Under the pieces are notes generated by a model. The model was given only the letters and a program-made list of their open reading frames with translations, searched no databases and was not told where the DNA came from. Positions 41,627 to 49,928 of a DNA stretch of 64,000 bases are shown in pieces. The stretch is from Kordia algicida. GTDB lineage: Bacteria; Bacteroidota; Bacteroidia; Flavobacteriales; Flavobacteriaceae. The position numbers and the translations under genes are program-made. The first letter of the stretch is position 1. Each line of letters starts with the position of its first letter. Location: the NCBI RefSeq assembly GCF_051013375.1, contig NZ_CP142125.1, one strand, 5' to 3'.

Positions 41627-42097
41627 TCATTCTAATTCTTCCAAATTCAATTCATGCGTCTGTTTTCCTTTCGACAGCGCAATATAACTCTGCACACTTC
41701 CCAAATACGGAAGCAGCGTTAATTTAGTAATAATAAATTTCTCGTATGCTTCTACATCTGCAACGACTAACTTTAACAAATAATCAAAATTCCCTGTCAC
41801 ACGATGACATTCTACCACTTCGGGAAACTCATTAATCTGCTTTACAAACTTTTCCAAATAACTGCGTGTATGTCCTTGTAAAGTAATTCCAATAAAAACG
41901 GTTTGTTTCAAACCTAATTTCTTAGCATTTAAAAGCGCAACATAATCATCAATATAGCCTTCTTTTTCAAGTTTTTTAATCCGTTCAAAAACTGGCGTGG
42001 TGGACATTTGTAAATCCTCCGCCAAACTTTTGGTTGTGCGATTGCTATTCTCTTGAAGTAACTTTAAAATCTTTAAGTCAATGTGATCTAACTTCAT
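41627..42097 (-). CDS. Lrp/AsnC-family transcriptional regulator
   Basis: Protein of 156 residues. An N-terminal helix-turn-helix (DLKILKLLQENSNRTTKSLAEDLQMSTTPVFERIKKLE, about 7-44) is followed by a RAM ligand-binding domain (about 68-148). It is transcribed divergently from the 2-oxo acid dehydrogenase E2 gene, 198 bp away, and a little further from ilvE and the E1 gene. Control of branched-chain amino acid breakdown is the natural hypothesis. Confidence 0.93.
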   Translation of the reverse strand: MKLDHIDLKILKLLQENSNRTTKSLAEDLQMSTTPVFERIKKLEKEGYIDDYVALLNAKKLGLKQTVFIGITLQGHTRSYLEKFVKQINEFPEVVECHRVTGNFDYLLKLVVADVEAYEKFIITKLTLLPYLGSVQSYIALSKGKQTHELNLEELE

Positions 42098-42215
42098 AAG
42101 TATTCAGATAAAAATTTTATAAAAACTGTATCAAACAGCTTCTAAAAGAAAAAAATATAATTAAAAATCAAAAATAAAGAAAAAAACACTGCTAATAAGA
42201 ATCAGTTGTAGTGTA

Positions 42216-42249
42216 TTTGCGTTAAGAAAGCTTAAAAATAGTATTTTTG
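42216..42249 (+). promoter_or_regulatory. promoter of the E2 gene
   Basis: TTTG at 42216-42219 and TATTTTTG at 42242-42249 are 22 bp apart; the ATG follows 46 bp later. It lies in the divergent lrp/E2 region. Confidence 0.5.
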
Positions 42250-42295
42250 TTCGTTTTTTGTTGCAAAGCAAAAAGTAAAACTAAAATACACGCTC

Positions 42296-43618
42296 ATGCC
42301 AATAGTACCCTTGAAATTGCCCAAAATGGGAGAAAGTATCTCAGAAGCTACCATCATAAGTTGGTTAAAAAATGTGGGAGATACCATTGAAATTGAAGAA
42401 ACTATTTTAGAAGTTGCCACAGACAAAGTTGATTCTGAAGTGCCGTCACCATGCACAGGAGTCATCACTGAAATTCGTTTTCAAGCTAACGATGTTGTGC
42501 CAATTGGAGAAATAATTGCACTAATTGACGCTACTGAAACATCGAATACAGCACAAGAAATATCGAATGAAGAAGTAAAAAACGAAACTGTAAAATCACC
42601 ACAAGTTACAAATACATCTTCTTCAAACAATTTAGAATTCAAAACTCAGAATTCAGAATTTATCAGAAATCCAGATGCGTTCCTATCGCCATTAATCGTA
42701 AGTATTGCGAAAAAAGAAAACATGACGATTGAAGAAGTACAAAGCATACCAGGAACTGGCGCTGAAGGTCGTATCCGCAAAAGCGATGTATTTAACTATC
42801 TAAAAAATAGAACCTATCCATTAGCGAGTCGTCCGCAAATACAAGCACAAACACAACAACCAAAAAGCAGTTACAATCCGCCACCAATCAAATATGTGGA
42901 AGGACATGACACTGTGGTAGAAATGGATCGCATGCGTAAAATGATCGCCGATCACATGGTGTATTCCAAACACACATCGCCTCACGTAACTGCGTATATT
43001 GAAATTGATGTAACAAATATGGTCAATTGGAGAAATGCCAACAAAGCACCTTTTCAAGAAAAATATGGTGAGCGATTAACTTTTACACCATTATTCGTAG
43101 AAGCGGTAGCAAAAGCGGTAATCGATTTTCCAGGCATCAACGCTTCGGTTTCAGAAGATGGAAAAAAAATCATAGAACGTAAAGACATCAACATCGGAAT
43201 GGCAACCGCATTACCAAGTGGAAATCTCATAGTTCCTGTGGTAAAAAATGCAGACGAAAAAAATCTAAAAGGATTGGCTGCTGAGGTAAACCATTTGGCA
43301 AACGCTTCTCGCGAAAACAAACTTAAACCAGAAGAAATTCAAGGAAGTACATTCACCATTTCAAACGTAGGAACCTTTGGAAGTTTGATGGGAACACCAA
43401 TCATCAATCAGCCAGAAGTCGCAATCTTAGCATTAGGAATCATCAAAAAACGTCCTGAAGTTATCACAACCGATAAAGGAGATGAAATCGCCATCAGAAG
43501 TATGATGTATCTATCACTCTCTTTCGATCACCGAGTTGTTGATGGTTATCTTGGTGGATCATTCCTAAGAAAAGTAGGAGACTACCTAGAAGCATTTGAT
43601 CCGAAACGGAAAATATAA
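42296..43618 (+). CDS. 2-oxo acid dehydrogenase E2 (dihydrolipoyl acyltransferase)
   Basis: Core of the branched-chain 2-oxo acid dehydrogenase complex, 440 residues. The lipoyl domain has Lys44 in EVATDKVDSEV. A linker, the E3/E1-binding domain (about 124-160), a second Pro/Gln-rich linker and the catalytic domain (about 205-440) with SFDHRVVDG follow. The linker stretch EFKTQNSEF is encoded by a simple repeat of AGAATTC-type units. Pairing with the E1 alpha/beta fusion at 45310 and ilvE argues for the branched-chain rather than the pyruvate complex. Confidence 0.92.
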   Translation: MPIVPLKLPKMGESISEATIISWLKNVGDTIEIEETILEVATDKVDSEVPSPCTGVITEIRFQANDVVPIGEIIALIDATETSNTAQEISNEEVKNETVKSPQVTNTSSSNNLEFKTQNSEFIRNPDAFLSPLIVSIAKKENMTIEEVQSIPGTGAEGRIRKSDVFNYLKNRTYPLASRPQIQAQTQQPKSSYNPPPIKYVEGHDTVVEMDRMRKMIADHMVYSKHTSPHVTAYIEIDVTNMVNWRNANKAPFQEKYGERLTFTPLFVEAVAKAVIDFPGINASVSEDGKKIIERKDINIGMATALPSGNLIVPVVKNADEKNLKGLAAEVNHLANASRENKLKPEEIQGSTFTISNVGTFGSLMGTPIINQPEVAILALGIIKKRPEVITTDKGDEIAIRSMMYLSLSFDHRVVDGYLGGSFLRKVGDYLEAFDPKRKI

Positions 43619-43913
43619 CACTTGAACTCGACTCAAATTTGAAACTAAAACGTCACTTCGAGTGATTTTATGTCATATCGAGCGCAGTCGAGATAGATAG
43701 AAAATTGTATCGAGAAGTACTTTGAAATTAAAAATTATAAACGCTAAATGTTGAATTTTAAATTAAAAATCAAGAAAAATTAGAGTTAATACAAAATTAA
43801 GAGTAATCTAAGCAACTAAAATAGTTTCAGAGTTTATAAGTTGAATATTTATGTTTTGATTTAAAATATAACGTAAACAAATTAACACACAACACACAAC
43901 ATACAACACACAA
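43619..43913. other. repeat-bearing gap before ilvE
   Basis: Contains the composite repeat copy 2 (43650-43727) with a REP core inside (43676-43695). It ends in a low-complexity A/C leader (43882-43912, ACACAAC-type units) that runs straight into the ilvE ATG. No ORF. Confidence 0.6.
43650..43727. repeat. dispersed composite repeat, copy 2
   Basis: ACGTCACTTCGAGTGATTTT at the start and TATCGAGAAGTACTTTGAAA at the end, as in copy 3 (45177-45230). The centre is a REP-like TATCGAGCGCAGTCGAGATA at 43676-43695. Confidence 0.7.
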
Positions 43914-44972
43914 ATGACACACAACATACACATCACGAAAGCTACTGAATCAAACGTTTCAAAGCTAGATTTTAACAACATACCACTCGGAAGAACTTTT
44001 ACAGATCACATGTTTATCTGTTCGTACGAAGATGGTGCATGGCAAACTCCCAAAATTCAACCTTTGGGAATGATTCCAACGCATCCAGCAGCAATGGCAT
44101 TGCACTACGGACAAGCTATTTTTGAAGGAATGAAAGCTACGGTAAATGCAGCAGGAGAACCGTTACTATTTCGTCCAGAACAAAACGCAAAGCGCTTAAA
44201 CTTTAGCGCGCGTCGTATGGGAATGCCAGAATTTCCAGAAGACTTATTCGTAGAAGGACTCAAAAAAATAGTCGATATGGAACGCGGTTGGATTCCGCCA
44301 CAAGAAGGAAGCGCCTTGTACTTACGTCCGTTTATGTACGCTACCGAACCTTTTATCGGAATGCGTGCCGCAACAAGCTATCACTTTATCATCATAGCAT
44401 CGCCAGCAGGTCCGTTTTTTACAAAACGCATCAAACTATATGCAGAAACCAAATACATTCGTGCGGCAGAAGGTGGAACAGGAGAAGCAAAAGCAGCAGG
44501 AAACTATGCAGCAGCCATTCGTCCCACAGAAATTGCAAAATCCAAAGGATTCGATCAAGTATTGTGGCTAGATGCGCATGAATTCAACTTCATTCAAGAA
44601 GTTGGAACCATGAACATCTTTTTCAAAATCAACGGAAAATTTATCACGCCAAGTTTAGATGGTGCTATCTTAGATGGAATCACACGTAAAAGTGTTATTA
44701 CGATCTTGGAAGACAATGGTTACGAAGTGGAGCAGCGACCAATCAAGCTTGACGAAATCAAAGAAGCTTCGGCAAACGGAACACTCGAAGAAGCTTTTGG
44801 TACGGGAACTGCGGTCGGAATCGCAATGATTCAGGCAATTGGTCACAAAGATGAAGAAATTCACGTATCTGACGAAAGTCCTGTAGGGCAAATGGTTATG
44901 GACACCATCAACGGAGTTCGTGCAGGAAAACTAGAAGACAAACACAACTGGATGGTTTCGGTTGTAGCATAA
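43914..44972 (+). CDS. ilvE: branched-chain amino acid aminotransferase
   Basis: PLP enzyme (fold type IV) interconverting Leu/Ile/Val and their 2-oxo acids. The protein has 352 residues. Motifs: ALHYGQAIFEGMKA (about 61-74), ALYLRPFMYATEPFIGM, the region with the cofactor Lys around EAKAAGNYAAAI, and the family signature EVGTMNIFF...LDGITRKSV...EAFGTGTAVGI. The branched-chain E2 and E1 genes flank it, so a catabolic role is likely here. Confidence 0.95.
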   Translation: MTHNIHITKATESNVSKLDFNNIPLGRTFTDHMFICSYEDGAWQTPKIQPLGMIPTHPAAMALHYGQAIFEGMKATVNAAGEPLLFRPEQNAKRLNFSARRMGMPEFPEDLFVEGLKKIVDMERGWIPPQEGSALYLRPFMYATEPFIGMRAATSYHFIIIASPAGPFFTKRIKLYAETKYIRAAEGGTGEAKAAGNYAAAIRPTEIAKSKGFDQVLWLDAHEFNFIQEVGTMNIFFKINGKFITPSLDGAILDGITRKSVITILEDNGYEVEQRPIKLDEIKEASANGTLEEAFGTGTAVGIAMIQAIGHKDEEIHVSDESPVGQMVMDTINGVRAGKLEDKHNWMVSVVA

Positions 44973-44977
44973 AATTT

Positions 44978-45055
44978 TTTTGGGCGTTTCCTAAAGGTCA
45001 CGCTTTCGGCTATATCTTTTTTTTAAAAAAAGGATGCCACCTCAATCGCTAACGC
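44978..45055. repeat. TTTGGGCGTT...CTAACGC element, copy C
   Basis: Starts a few bases after the ilvE stop, contains GGTCACGCTTTCGGCTATATC and ends CAATCGCTAACGC. It is the shortest of the three copies. Confidence 0.7.
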
Positions 45056-45060
45056 CAAAG

Positions 45061-45078
45061 TTCCCATGAAAATGGGAA
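45061..45078. repeat. GAAA/TTTC-loop hairpin (reverse orientation)
   Basis: TTCCCAT-GAAA-ATGGGAA, a perfect stem. It follows element copy C just as the hairpin at 26032 follows copy A. Confidence 0.75.
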
Positions 45079-45080
45079 TA

Positions 45081-45302
45081 TAGTATTGAGTATTGAGATG
45101 TTAGTATTGAGAAGTTTTAAACAAAAATCATCATGCCGAGCTTGACTCAGTGTTACATAAAACGGAGCATAACAAAACGTCACTTCGAGTTAATTTGCAA
45201 AGCAAATTAGTATCGAGAAGTACTTTGAAGTAAAATGTATAAAAAATAAGAGGCATTAGTTGTGAAACGCTCTCAATTCTCACTACTAAAATCTCACTAC
45301 TA
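45081..45302. repeat. ORF-less inverted-flank pair before the E1 gene
   Basis: TAGTATTGAGTATTGAG...TTAGTATTGAGAAG (45081-45114) is mirrored by TCTCAATTCTCACTACTAAAATCTCACTACTA (45271-45302; quoted as its two halves TCTCAATTCTCACTAC and TAAAATCTCACTACTA). The space between holds composite repeat copy 3 (45177-45230) and no ORF. Confidence 0.5.
45177..45230. repeat. dispersed composite repeat, copy 3
   Basis: ACGTCACTTCGAGTTAATTT to TATCGAGAAGTACTTTGAAG. The middle is a TTTGC/GCAAA hairpin. Confidence 0.65.
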
Positions 45303-45309
45303 TAAAGAC

Positions 45310-47382
45310 ATGAACAAAGAAACACTACAAAAAGGATTCTCATTACTTTGCACAGCCAAAGCAATGGCAACACTATACGAAGATAACTTCAAGCAAGTTT
45401 CAAAATATGTACATGCCACTTCGCGCGGACACGAAGCCATTCAATGCGCCGTGGGAATGCAATTACTCCCACAAGATTATGCATTTCCATACTACCGTGA
45501 CGATGCCATGTTACTCTCTATCGGAATGCGTCCGTATGACTTAATGTTGCAATTACTAGCAAAGAAAGACGATCCATTTTCTGGTGGAAGAACGTATTAC
45601 TCACATCCAAGTTTACGTGAAACAGACAAACCTAAAATTCCGCATCAATCTTCAGCAACGGGAATGCAAACCATTCCAGCGACAGGTGTTGCCATGGGAA
45701 TGAAATACAAAGAAATTCAAGGAATTGAAGATCAAGCGGCAAAAGATTCTCCTTTTGATGATACACGCGATTTAAATCCAATAACCGTTTGTTCGTTAGG
45801 TGATGCATCGGTTACCGAAGGAGAAATCGCAGAAGCGTTTCAAATGGCAGCTTTAAAGCAATTGCCAATCTTATACTTAGTACAAGATAATGGCTGGGAT
45901 ATTTCAGCGAATGCCGCAGAAACTAGAGCGCAAAATGCTGCGGAATATGCAGAAGGTTTCAAAGGTTTGGATGCCGTTTCTATTGATGGAGCAAATTTCA
46001 TTGAAAGCTACGAAACGCTCAAAAAGGTTATCAAAACCATTCGTGATGAACGTCGCCCAATCTTAGTACATGCAAAAGTTCCATTACTCAATCATCATAC
46101 TTCTGGTGTGCGTATGGAATGGTATCGTGACGATTTGGAAGAAGCACGTTCACGCGATCCGTATCCAGTCATCAAACAACAATTACTAGATCATGGCTTT
46201 TCAGCGGAAGCTGTAGATAAAATAGAAGCAGACGCTATCGCACAAGTAAAAACAGATTTTCAAGAAGCCTTAAAAGCAGAAGACCCAACACCAGCAGATT
46301 TATTTACTCATGACTTTGCACCAACGCCTGTCACAGCAGAAGTAGGAGAGCGCAGTCCGGAACGAGAAGAAAAAGTCGTGATGGTTGATTGTGCTTTATT
46401 CGCCGTTGAAGAACTCATGCGCGAACACAAAGAATGTTTGTTATACGGACAAGATGTTGGTGGACGTTTGGGAGGTGTTTTTAGAGAAGCTGCAACTTTA
46501 GCACAAAAATTTAGTGACGATCGTGTATTCAATACACCAATTCAGGAAGCCTTTATTGTTGGTTCAACCGTAGGAATGAGCGCAGTTGGGTTAAAACCAA
46601 TTGTAGAAGTACAGTTTGCCGATTATATTTGGCCAGGACTTAATCAATTATTTACAGAAGTTAGTCGTTCGTGCTACTTATCTAACGGAAAATGGCCAGT
46701 TTCTATGATTCTTCGTGTACCAATTGGTGCGTATGGAAGTGGCGGACCGTATCATTCTTCCTCCGTAGAATCTGTCTTAACTAATATTAGAGGAATAAAA
46801 ATTGCTTATCCAAGTAACGGAGCCGATCTAAAAGGGTTGATGAAAGCGGCATATCACGATCCAAATCCTGTCGTAATCTTAGAGCACAAAGGATTGTATT
46901 GGTCAAAAGTACCAGGAACCAAAGGCGCAACTTCAATTGAACCTTCAGAAGATTATATGTTGCCTTTTGGAAAAGCAAACGTATTGCAAGAAATCTGGAA
47001 GCAAGACGAAAAAGAGACCATGACCGTCATTACCTACGGAATGGGAACACATTGGGCAATGAATGCTTCGGAAGGACAACGTGAACACATAGAAATCATT
47101 GATTTGCGTACCTTATTTCCATTGGATGAAGAAACGATCATTGAATCTGTAAAGAAAACAGGAAAATGTTTAGTCGTAACAGAAGAACCTGTAAATAATT
47201 CTTTTGCACGTTCCATTGCTGGAATGATTCAGGAAAAATGTTTCAAATATTTAGATGCGCCAGTGATGGTCATCGGTTCAGAAAATATGCCGGCTATTCC
47301 TTTAAATAGTACTTTAGAGCAAACGATGATTCCATCTACGAAGAAAGTAAAAGCGAAAATTGATGAGTTGATGAAATATTAA
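45310..47382 (+). CDS. 2-oxo acid dehydrogenase E1, alpha-beta fusion
   Basis: Thiamine-diphosphate decarboxylase component, 690 residues. I use the ATG at 45310; a GTG at 45262 lies in the repeat arm upstream. The alpha half (about 1-335) has the TPP motif GDASVTEGEIAEAFQMAALKQLPILYLVQDNGW. The beta half (about 355-690) has LYGQDVGGRLGGVF, PIQEAFIVGSTVGMS and PVVILEHKGLYWSK. Such fusions are common in Bacteroidota branched-chain complexes. Together with E2 at 42296 it lacks only E3, which is usually shared. Confidence 0.93.
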   Translation: MNKETLQKGFSLLCTAKAMATLYEDNFKQVSKYVHATSRGHEAIQCAVGMQLLPQDYAFPYYRDDAMLLSIGMRPYDLMLQLLAKKDDPFSGGRTYYSHPSLRETDKPKIPHQSSATGMQTIPATGVAMGMKYKEIQGIEDQAAKDSPFDDTRDLNPITVCSLGDASVTEGEIAEAFQMAALKQLPILYLVQDNGWDISANAAETRAQNAAEYAEGFKGLDAVSIDGANFIESYETLKKVIKTIRDERRPILVHAKVPLLNHHTSGVRMEWYRDDLEEARSRDPYPVIKQQLLDHGFSAEAVDKIEADAIAQVKTDFQEALKAEDPTPADLFTHDFAPTPVTAEVGERSPEREEKVVMVDCALFAVEELMREHKECLLYGQDVGGRLGGVFREAATLAQKFSDDRVFNTPIQEAFIVGSTVGMSAVGLKPIVEVQFADYIWPGLNQLFTEVSRSCYLSNGKWPVSMILRVPIGAYGSGGPYHSSSVESVLTNIRGIKIAYPSNGADLKGLMKAAYHDPNPVVILEHKGLYWSKVPGTKGATSIEPSEDYMLPFGKANVLQEIWKQDEKETMTVITYGMGTHWAMNASEGQREHIEIIDLRTLFPLDEETIIESVKKTGKCLVVTEEPVNNSFARSIAGMIQEKCFKYLDAPVMVIGSENMPAIPLNSTLEQTMIPSTKKVKAKIDELMKY

Positions 47383-47584
47383 TGAATTAGTGTAGCAATT
47401 TTCTAATGTAATAATGAGTTGATTTGATGATTTGAAAATTGGCTAATTTGAAAATGTGATTGAAGTCGAAATTCAACTTGAATTTGAATTATTTCATGGC
47501 TAACTTTTGAAACGTCTTTGTGATTTCCAATTTGATAGGAGAGTGATAATCTGTTTCTTCAAATAGCAATAATACTTTATGATA

Positions 47585-47622
47585 GGCAGATTACCACGTC
47601 GCTACCGCTCCTCGTAAAGACG
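47585..47622. repeat. dispersed repeat CCACGTCG...CTCCTCGTA
   Basis: GGCAGATTACCACGTCG and CTCCTCGTAAAGACG. This is the flavobacterial relative of the widespread GTCATTGCGAGGAG...CGACGTGGCAATC repeat, read in reverse. Another copy is at 63665. Confidence 0.65.
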
Positions 47623-47680
47623 TATTGAATTTGAAATTGAGAAATACCAAAAAGCAAAGTTGAGTCTAAAATTTTAGGTA

Positions 47681-47873
47681 TTAGGTATTAGTCAAGTTCT
47701 AAGAGTAATTGGAAATTCAAACTAAAATACGAACATACTAGGAGCGAAGCGATACTTAAATTTTAATGTGGCAATTTGAAAATGTATCAATTAGTTTCAA
47801 ACAACATTCAAATTTGTCTTAGAAGCAACCTTGAATCATTAAATTTTTTAAATCCTTGAATTAAGCGAAGCGA
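47681..47873. repeat. long direct repeat, copy 1
   Basis: Runs from TTAGGTATTAGTCAAGTTCT to CCTTGAATTAAGCGAAGCGA. Copy 2 is 219 bp further on. The copies share most of their sequence, with a gap around GAACATACTAGGAGCGAAGC. Confidence 0.85.
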
Positions 47874-47899
47874 AAAGAATAGGCATTAGTTTTTGGACA

Positions 47900-48071
47900 T
47901 TAGGTATTAGTCAAGTTCTAAGAGTAATTGGAAATTCAAACAAAAAAGCGTTATTAATGTGGTAATTTGAAAATTTGGAAATGTATCAATTCGTTTCAAA
48001 CAACATTCAAATTTGTCTTAGAAACAATGTTGAATCATTGAATTTTTAAATCCTTGAATTGAGCGAAGCGA
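47900..48071. repeat. long direct repeat, copy 2
   Basis: From TTAGGTATTAGTCAAGTTCT to CCTTGAATTGAGCGAAGCGA. It ends two bases before the stop codon of the minus-strand gene 48074-48916. Confidence 0.85.
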
Positions 48072-48073
48072 GC

Positions 48074-48916
48074 CTAATTCACAATCGTCTTAATCAACTT
48101 ATCATTCCTATAAATATATTGTTCTGTAACCTTTCCATTTTCATCGTAAATTGTGTATTCACCATGAAAAAGTCCGTGTTTATAATAGTATTCTTCTTTT
48201 AGTGTACCATTTTCATAATATTCTTTCCATGGACCTTCTGCCAAGCCTTTATCACGATAAATTCCTTCAATTTCTATGGCTCCTGATTCGTAATACGTGG
48301 TACTTTTTCCAAACTTTAAACCGTTTTTATAGTTATCAACGAATTTTTTATTTCCATTTGGGTAATAATAAATATTTTCTCCATCTACAATCTTCCCGCG
48401 TTTATACTCTGTTCGATAATGCAATGCGCCACCACTGTGAAATTCCTCACTAATTCCATGTTTTTTTCCATTTACAAATCGGTCAATACCAAGCACTTCT
48501 CCATCTACATGAAAGCGATATTTCATGCCTTGCAACACGCCGTTTTTATATTGAGAAACTGCTTTAAATTGTTTTTCAGGATCAAAAGTAAACCATAAAC
48601 CATCACGCTTCCCATTTTTTAAAATACCGAAACTCTCCTCTAGAATTTGTCCTTTTGACAACGGATCGTATTTCTTCTCTACAGAAACTTGTGATGGTGC
48701 TACTTTCTTCTTTTTCCCGTTCTCATAAAAAAACGTTTTGTGTTTTCCGTTTCGCTTAAAGCGGAAAAATAGTCCTTCTTTCTCTCCATTTTGTATCGTC
48801 CCAATTTCTTTTACACGATTCTTCCGATCAAGTTTGATGTGAAAATCATTTTGTGCACTAGAAAAGTTAGTAAATACAAAGAAAATAGCGAATGTGAAAA
48901 TTACTTTTTGAATCAT
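48074..48916 (-). CDS. secreted MORN-like (YwqK family) repeat protein
   Basis: Protein of 280 residues with a signal peptide (ending FSSAQ near 21), then about nine repeats of the G-x-Y-x-N-G-x-x-x MORN-like type (for example NGVLQGMKYRFHVDGEVLG, YYESGAIEIEGIYRDKGLAEG). YwqK-type proteins are annotated as antitoxins in some genomes. With a signal peptide and no toxin gene nearby, an envelope structural role is at least as likely. Confidence 0.85.
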   Translation of the reverse strand: MIQKVIFTFAIFFVFTNFSSAQNDFHIKLDRKNRVKEIGTIQNGEKEGLFFRFKRNGKHKTFFYENGKKKKVAPSQVSVEKKYDPLSKGQILEESFGILKNGKRDGLWFTFDPEKQFKAVSQYKNGVLQGMKYRFHVDGEVLGIDRFVNGKKHGISEEFHSGGALHYRTEYKRGKIVDGENIYYYPNGNKKFVDNYKNGLKFGKSTTYYESGAIEIEGIYRDKGLAEGPWKEYYENGTLKEEYYYKHGLFHGEYTIYDENGKVTEQYIYRNDKLIKTIVN

Positions 48917-49271
48917 AAAGAGTACATGAATTTTGAAAAGTAAAGATATAAAAATGTGAAATAAGAAAGCTATAATAAAAACTTAAAACCTATTGTTAGG
49001 CCTCACTTATGGCTTAATTTTTTGAGTTTACAAGCTATTATTTTTTGAAAAATGACAGGTTTATGAGCTTAATTGAAAATAATAAAACTTACTTTTTGTA
49101 AGATTTCATAGTCAAAAAACAGCAATAATAAGTACATTTTTACTTTTTATAAAAAGCAGCGGAGGTTTGGGAAGAAAGCAACGGAGGAAATGTATAAAAG
49201 TAGCGGAGGTTTTACTTAAAAGTACCGCTGCAAATTATTTTTCCTGCGGTGAAAAAATAAGGTAAAAGCAT
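48917..49271. other. non-coding gap with 22-bp periodic motif
   Basis: No gene is seen. Near 49156-49231 a GTAGCGGAGG-type motif recurs every 22 bp (49156, 49178, 49200, and a variant at 49222). The rest is plain AT-rich sequence. Confidence 0.6.
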
Positions 49272-49302
49272 AAAAAAACCTCAAAGTTTTACCTTTGAGG
49301 TT
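49272..49302 (-). terminator. terminator of the 49328-49897 gene
   Basis: On the minus strand AACCTCAAAGG pairs with CTTTGAGGTT (small internal loop) and is followed by TTTTTT. It lies 26 bp after the stop. Confidence 0.85.
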
Positions 49303-49327
49303 CTTTTTCATATGTGAAGTATGTTGT

Positions 49328-49897
49328 CTATTTTGCGTCTGCTACAGGCGGATATTCCTTCATGATTTCTGCTACAAACTCTTGGATACGCTGATCTTTT
49401 CGTTCCATACTACGGCTGTTTAAGTTTCCAGTACCGCGTCCTTGCCATACCAACTCTTTTTGTTTTGTATCAATCAAATCGATATATAAAACACCATCAG
49501 TACGTGTGGTTACGGTATTCATACCGCCGCCCCACATCCAAGGACTCCAGCCCCAGCCGCCCCAGCCGCCGCCCCAGCCAAATCCCCAACCGCCAAAAGC
49601 GTTGTTGTTGACATTGATGCGTTTGTTAGCTTTGGTCATAATGTTTACTAAAAGATCTGGGTTTTCAGATTTTACAAATCCACGTGCAATCATTTCTTTT
49701 TCTATAGAACGTAAAATTCTTTTCTTATCTAAGTCTGAAATTTCAGCTTGGTCAATTCCTGTTTTATAAAACGCAAATGTTTTATAAGAATTAAAGTCTG
49801 CTTCTTGATCGTAATCGGCAACTACTCTGACCGAAACACAAGAAGTAACGAGAAGTAGTAATGCAACTACCGGAAAAAGTAATTTAATTTTTTTCAT
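49328..49897 (-). CDS. DUF4136 lipoprotein
   Basis: Protein of 189 residues. The lipoprotein signal ends LLVTSCVSV (Cys near 20). The DUF4136 core follows: YDQEADFNSYKTFAFY at about 29-44, then KKRILRSIEKEMIARGF and LLVNIMTKANK, and the closing LYIDLIDTKQKELVWQGRGTG. A Gly/Trp-rich insertion (WGFGWGGGWGGWGWSPW, about 104-120) is typical. Function unknown; outer-membrane location likely. A terminator follows. Confidence 0.92.
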   Translation of the reverse strand: MKKIKLLFPVVALLLLVTSCVSVRVVADYDQEADFNSYKTFAFYKTGIDQAEISDLDKKRILRSIEKEMIARGFVKSENPDLLVNIMTKANKRINVNNNAFGGWGFGWGGGWGGWGWSPWMWGGGMNTVTTRTDGVLYIDLIDTKQKELVWQGRGTGNLNSRSMERKDQRIQEFVAEIMKEYPPVADAK

Positions 49898-49928
49898 ATC
49901 ACTGCTTTTTTTGGGTTACTATTTATTT

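Larger units (their letters stand above)
47383..48073. other. 690-bp non-coding repeat region
   Basis: No plausible gene. It holds a copy of the CCACGTCG...CTCCTCGTA repeat (47585-47622) and a long direct repeat (47681-47873 and 47900-48071). It also holds several GCGAAGCGA motifs. The first 250 bases resemble the stretch from 63580 onwards. Confidence 0.7.

Noticed and set aside
45262..45309. Longer E1 start at GTG 45262
   Set aside because: The extra codons lie in the right arm of an inverted repeat and do not resemble E1 N-termini; the ATG at 45310 does.
46346..46362. REP-like GAGCGCAGTC in the E1 alpha-beta linker
   Set aside because: Only ten bases match and the palindromic arms are missing, so chance is the simpler explanation.
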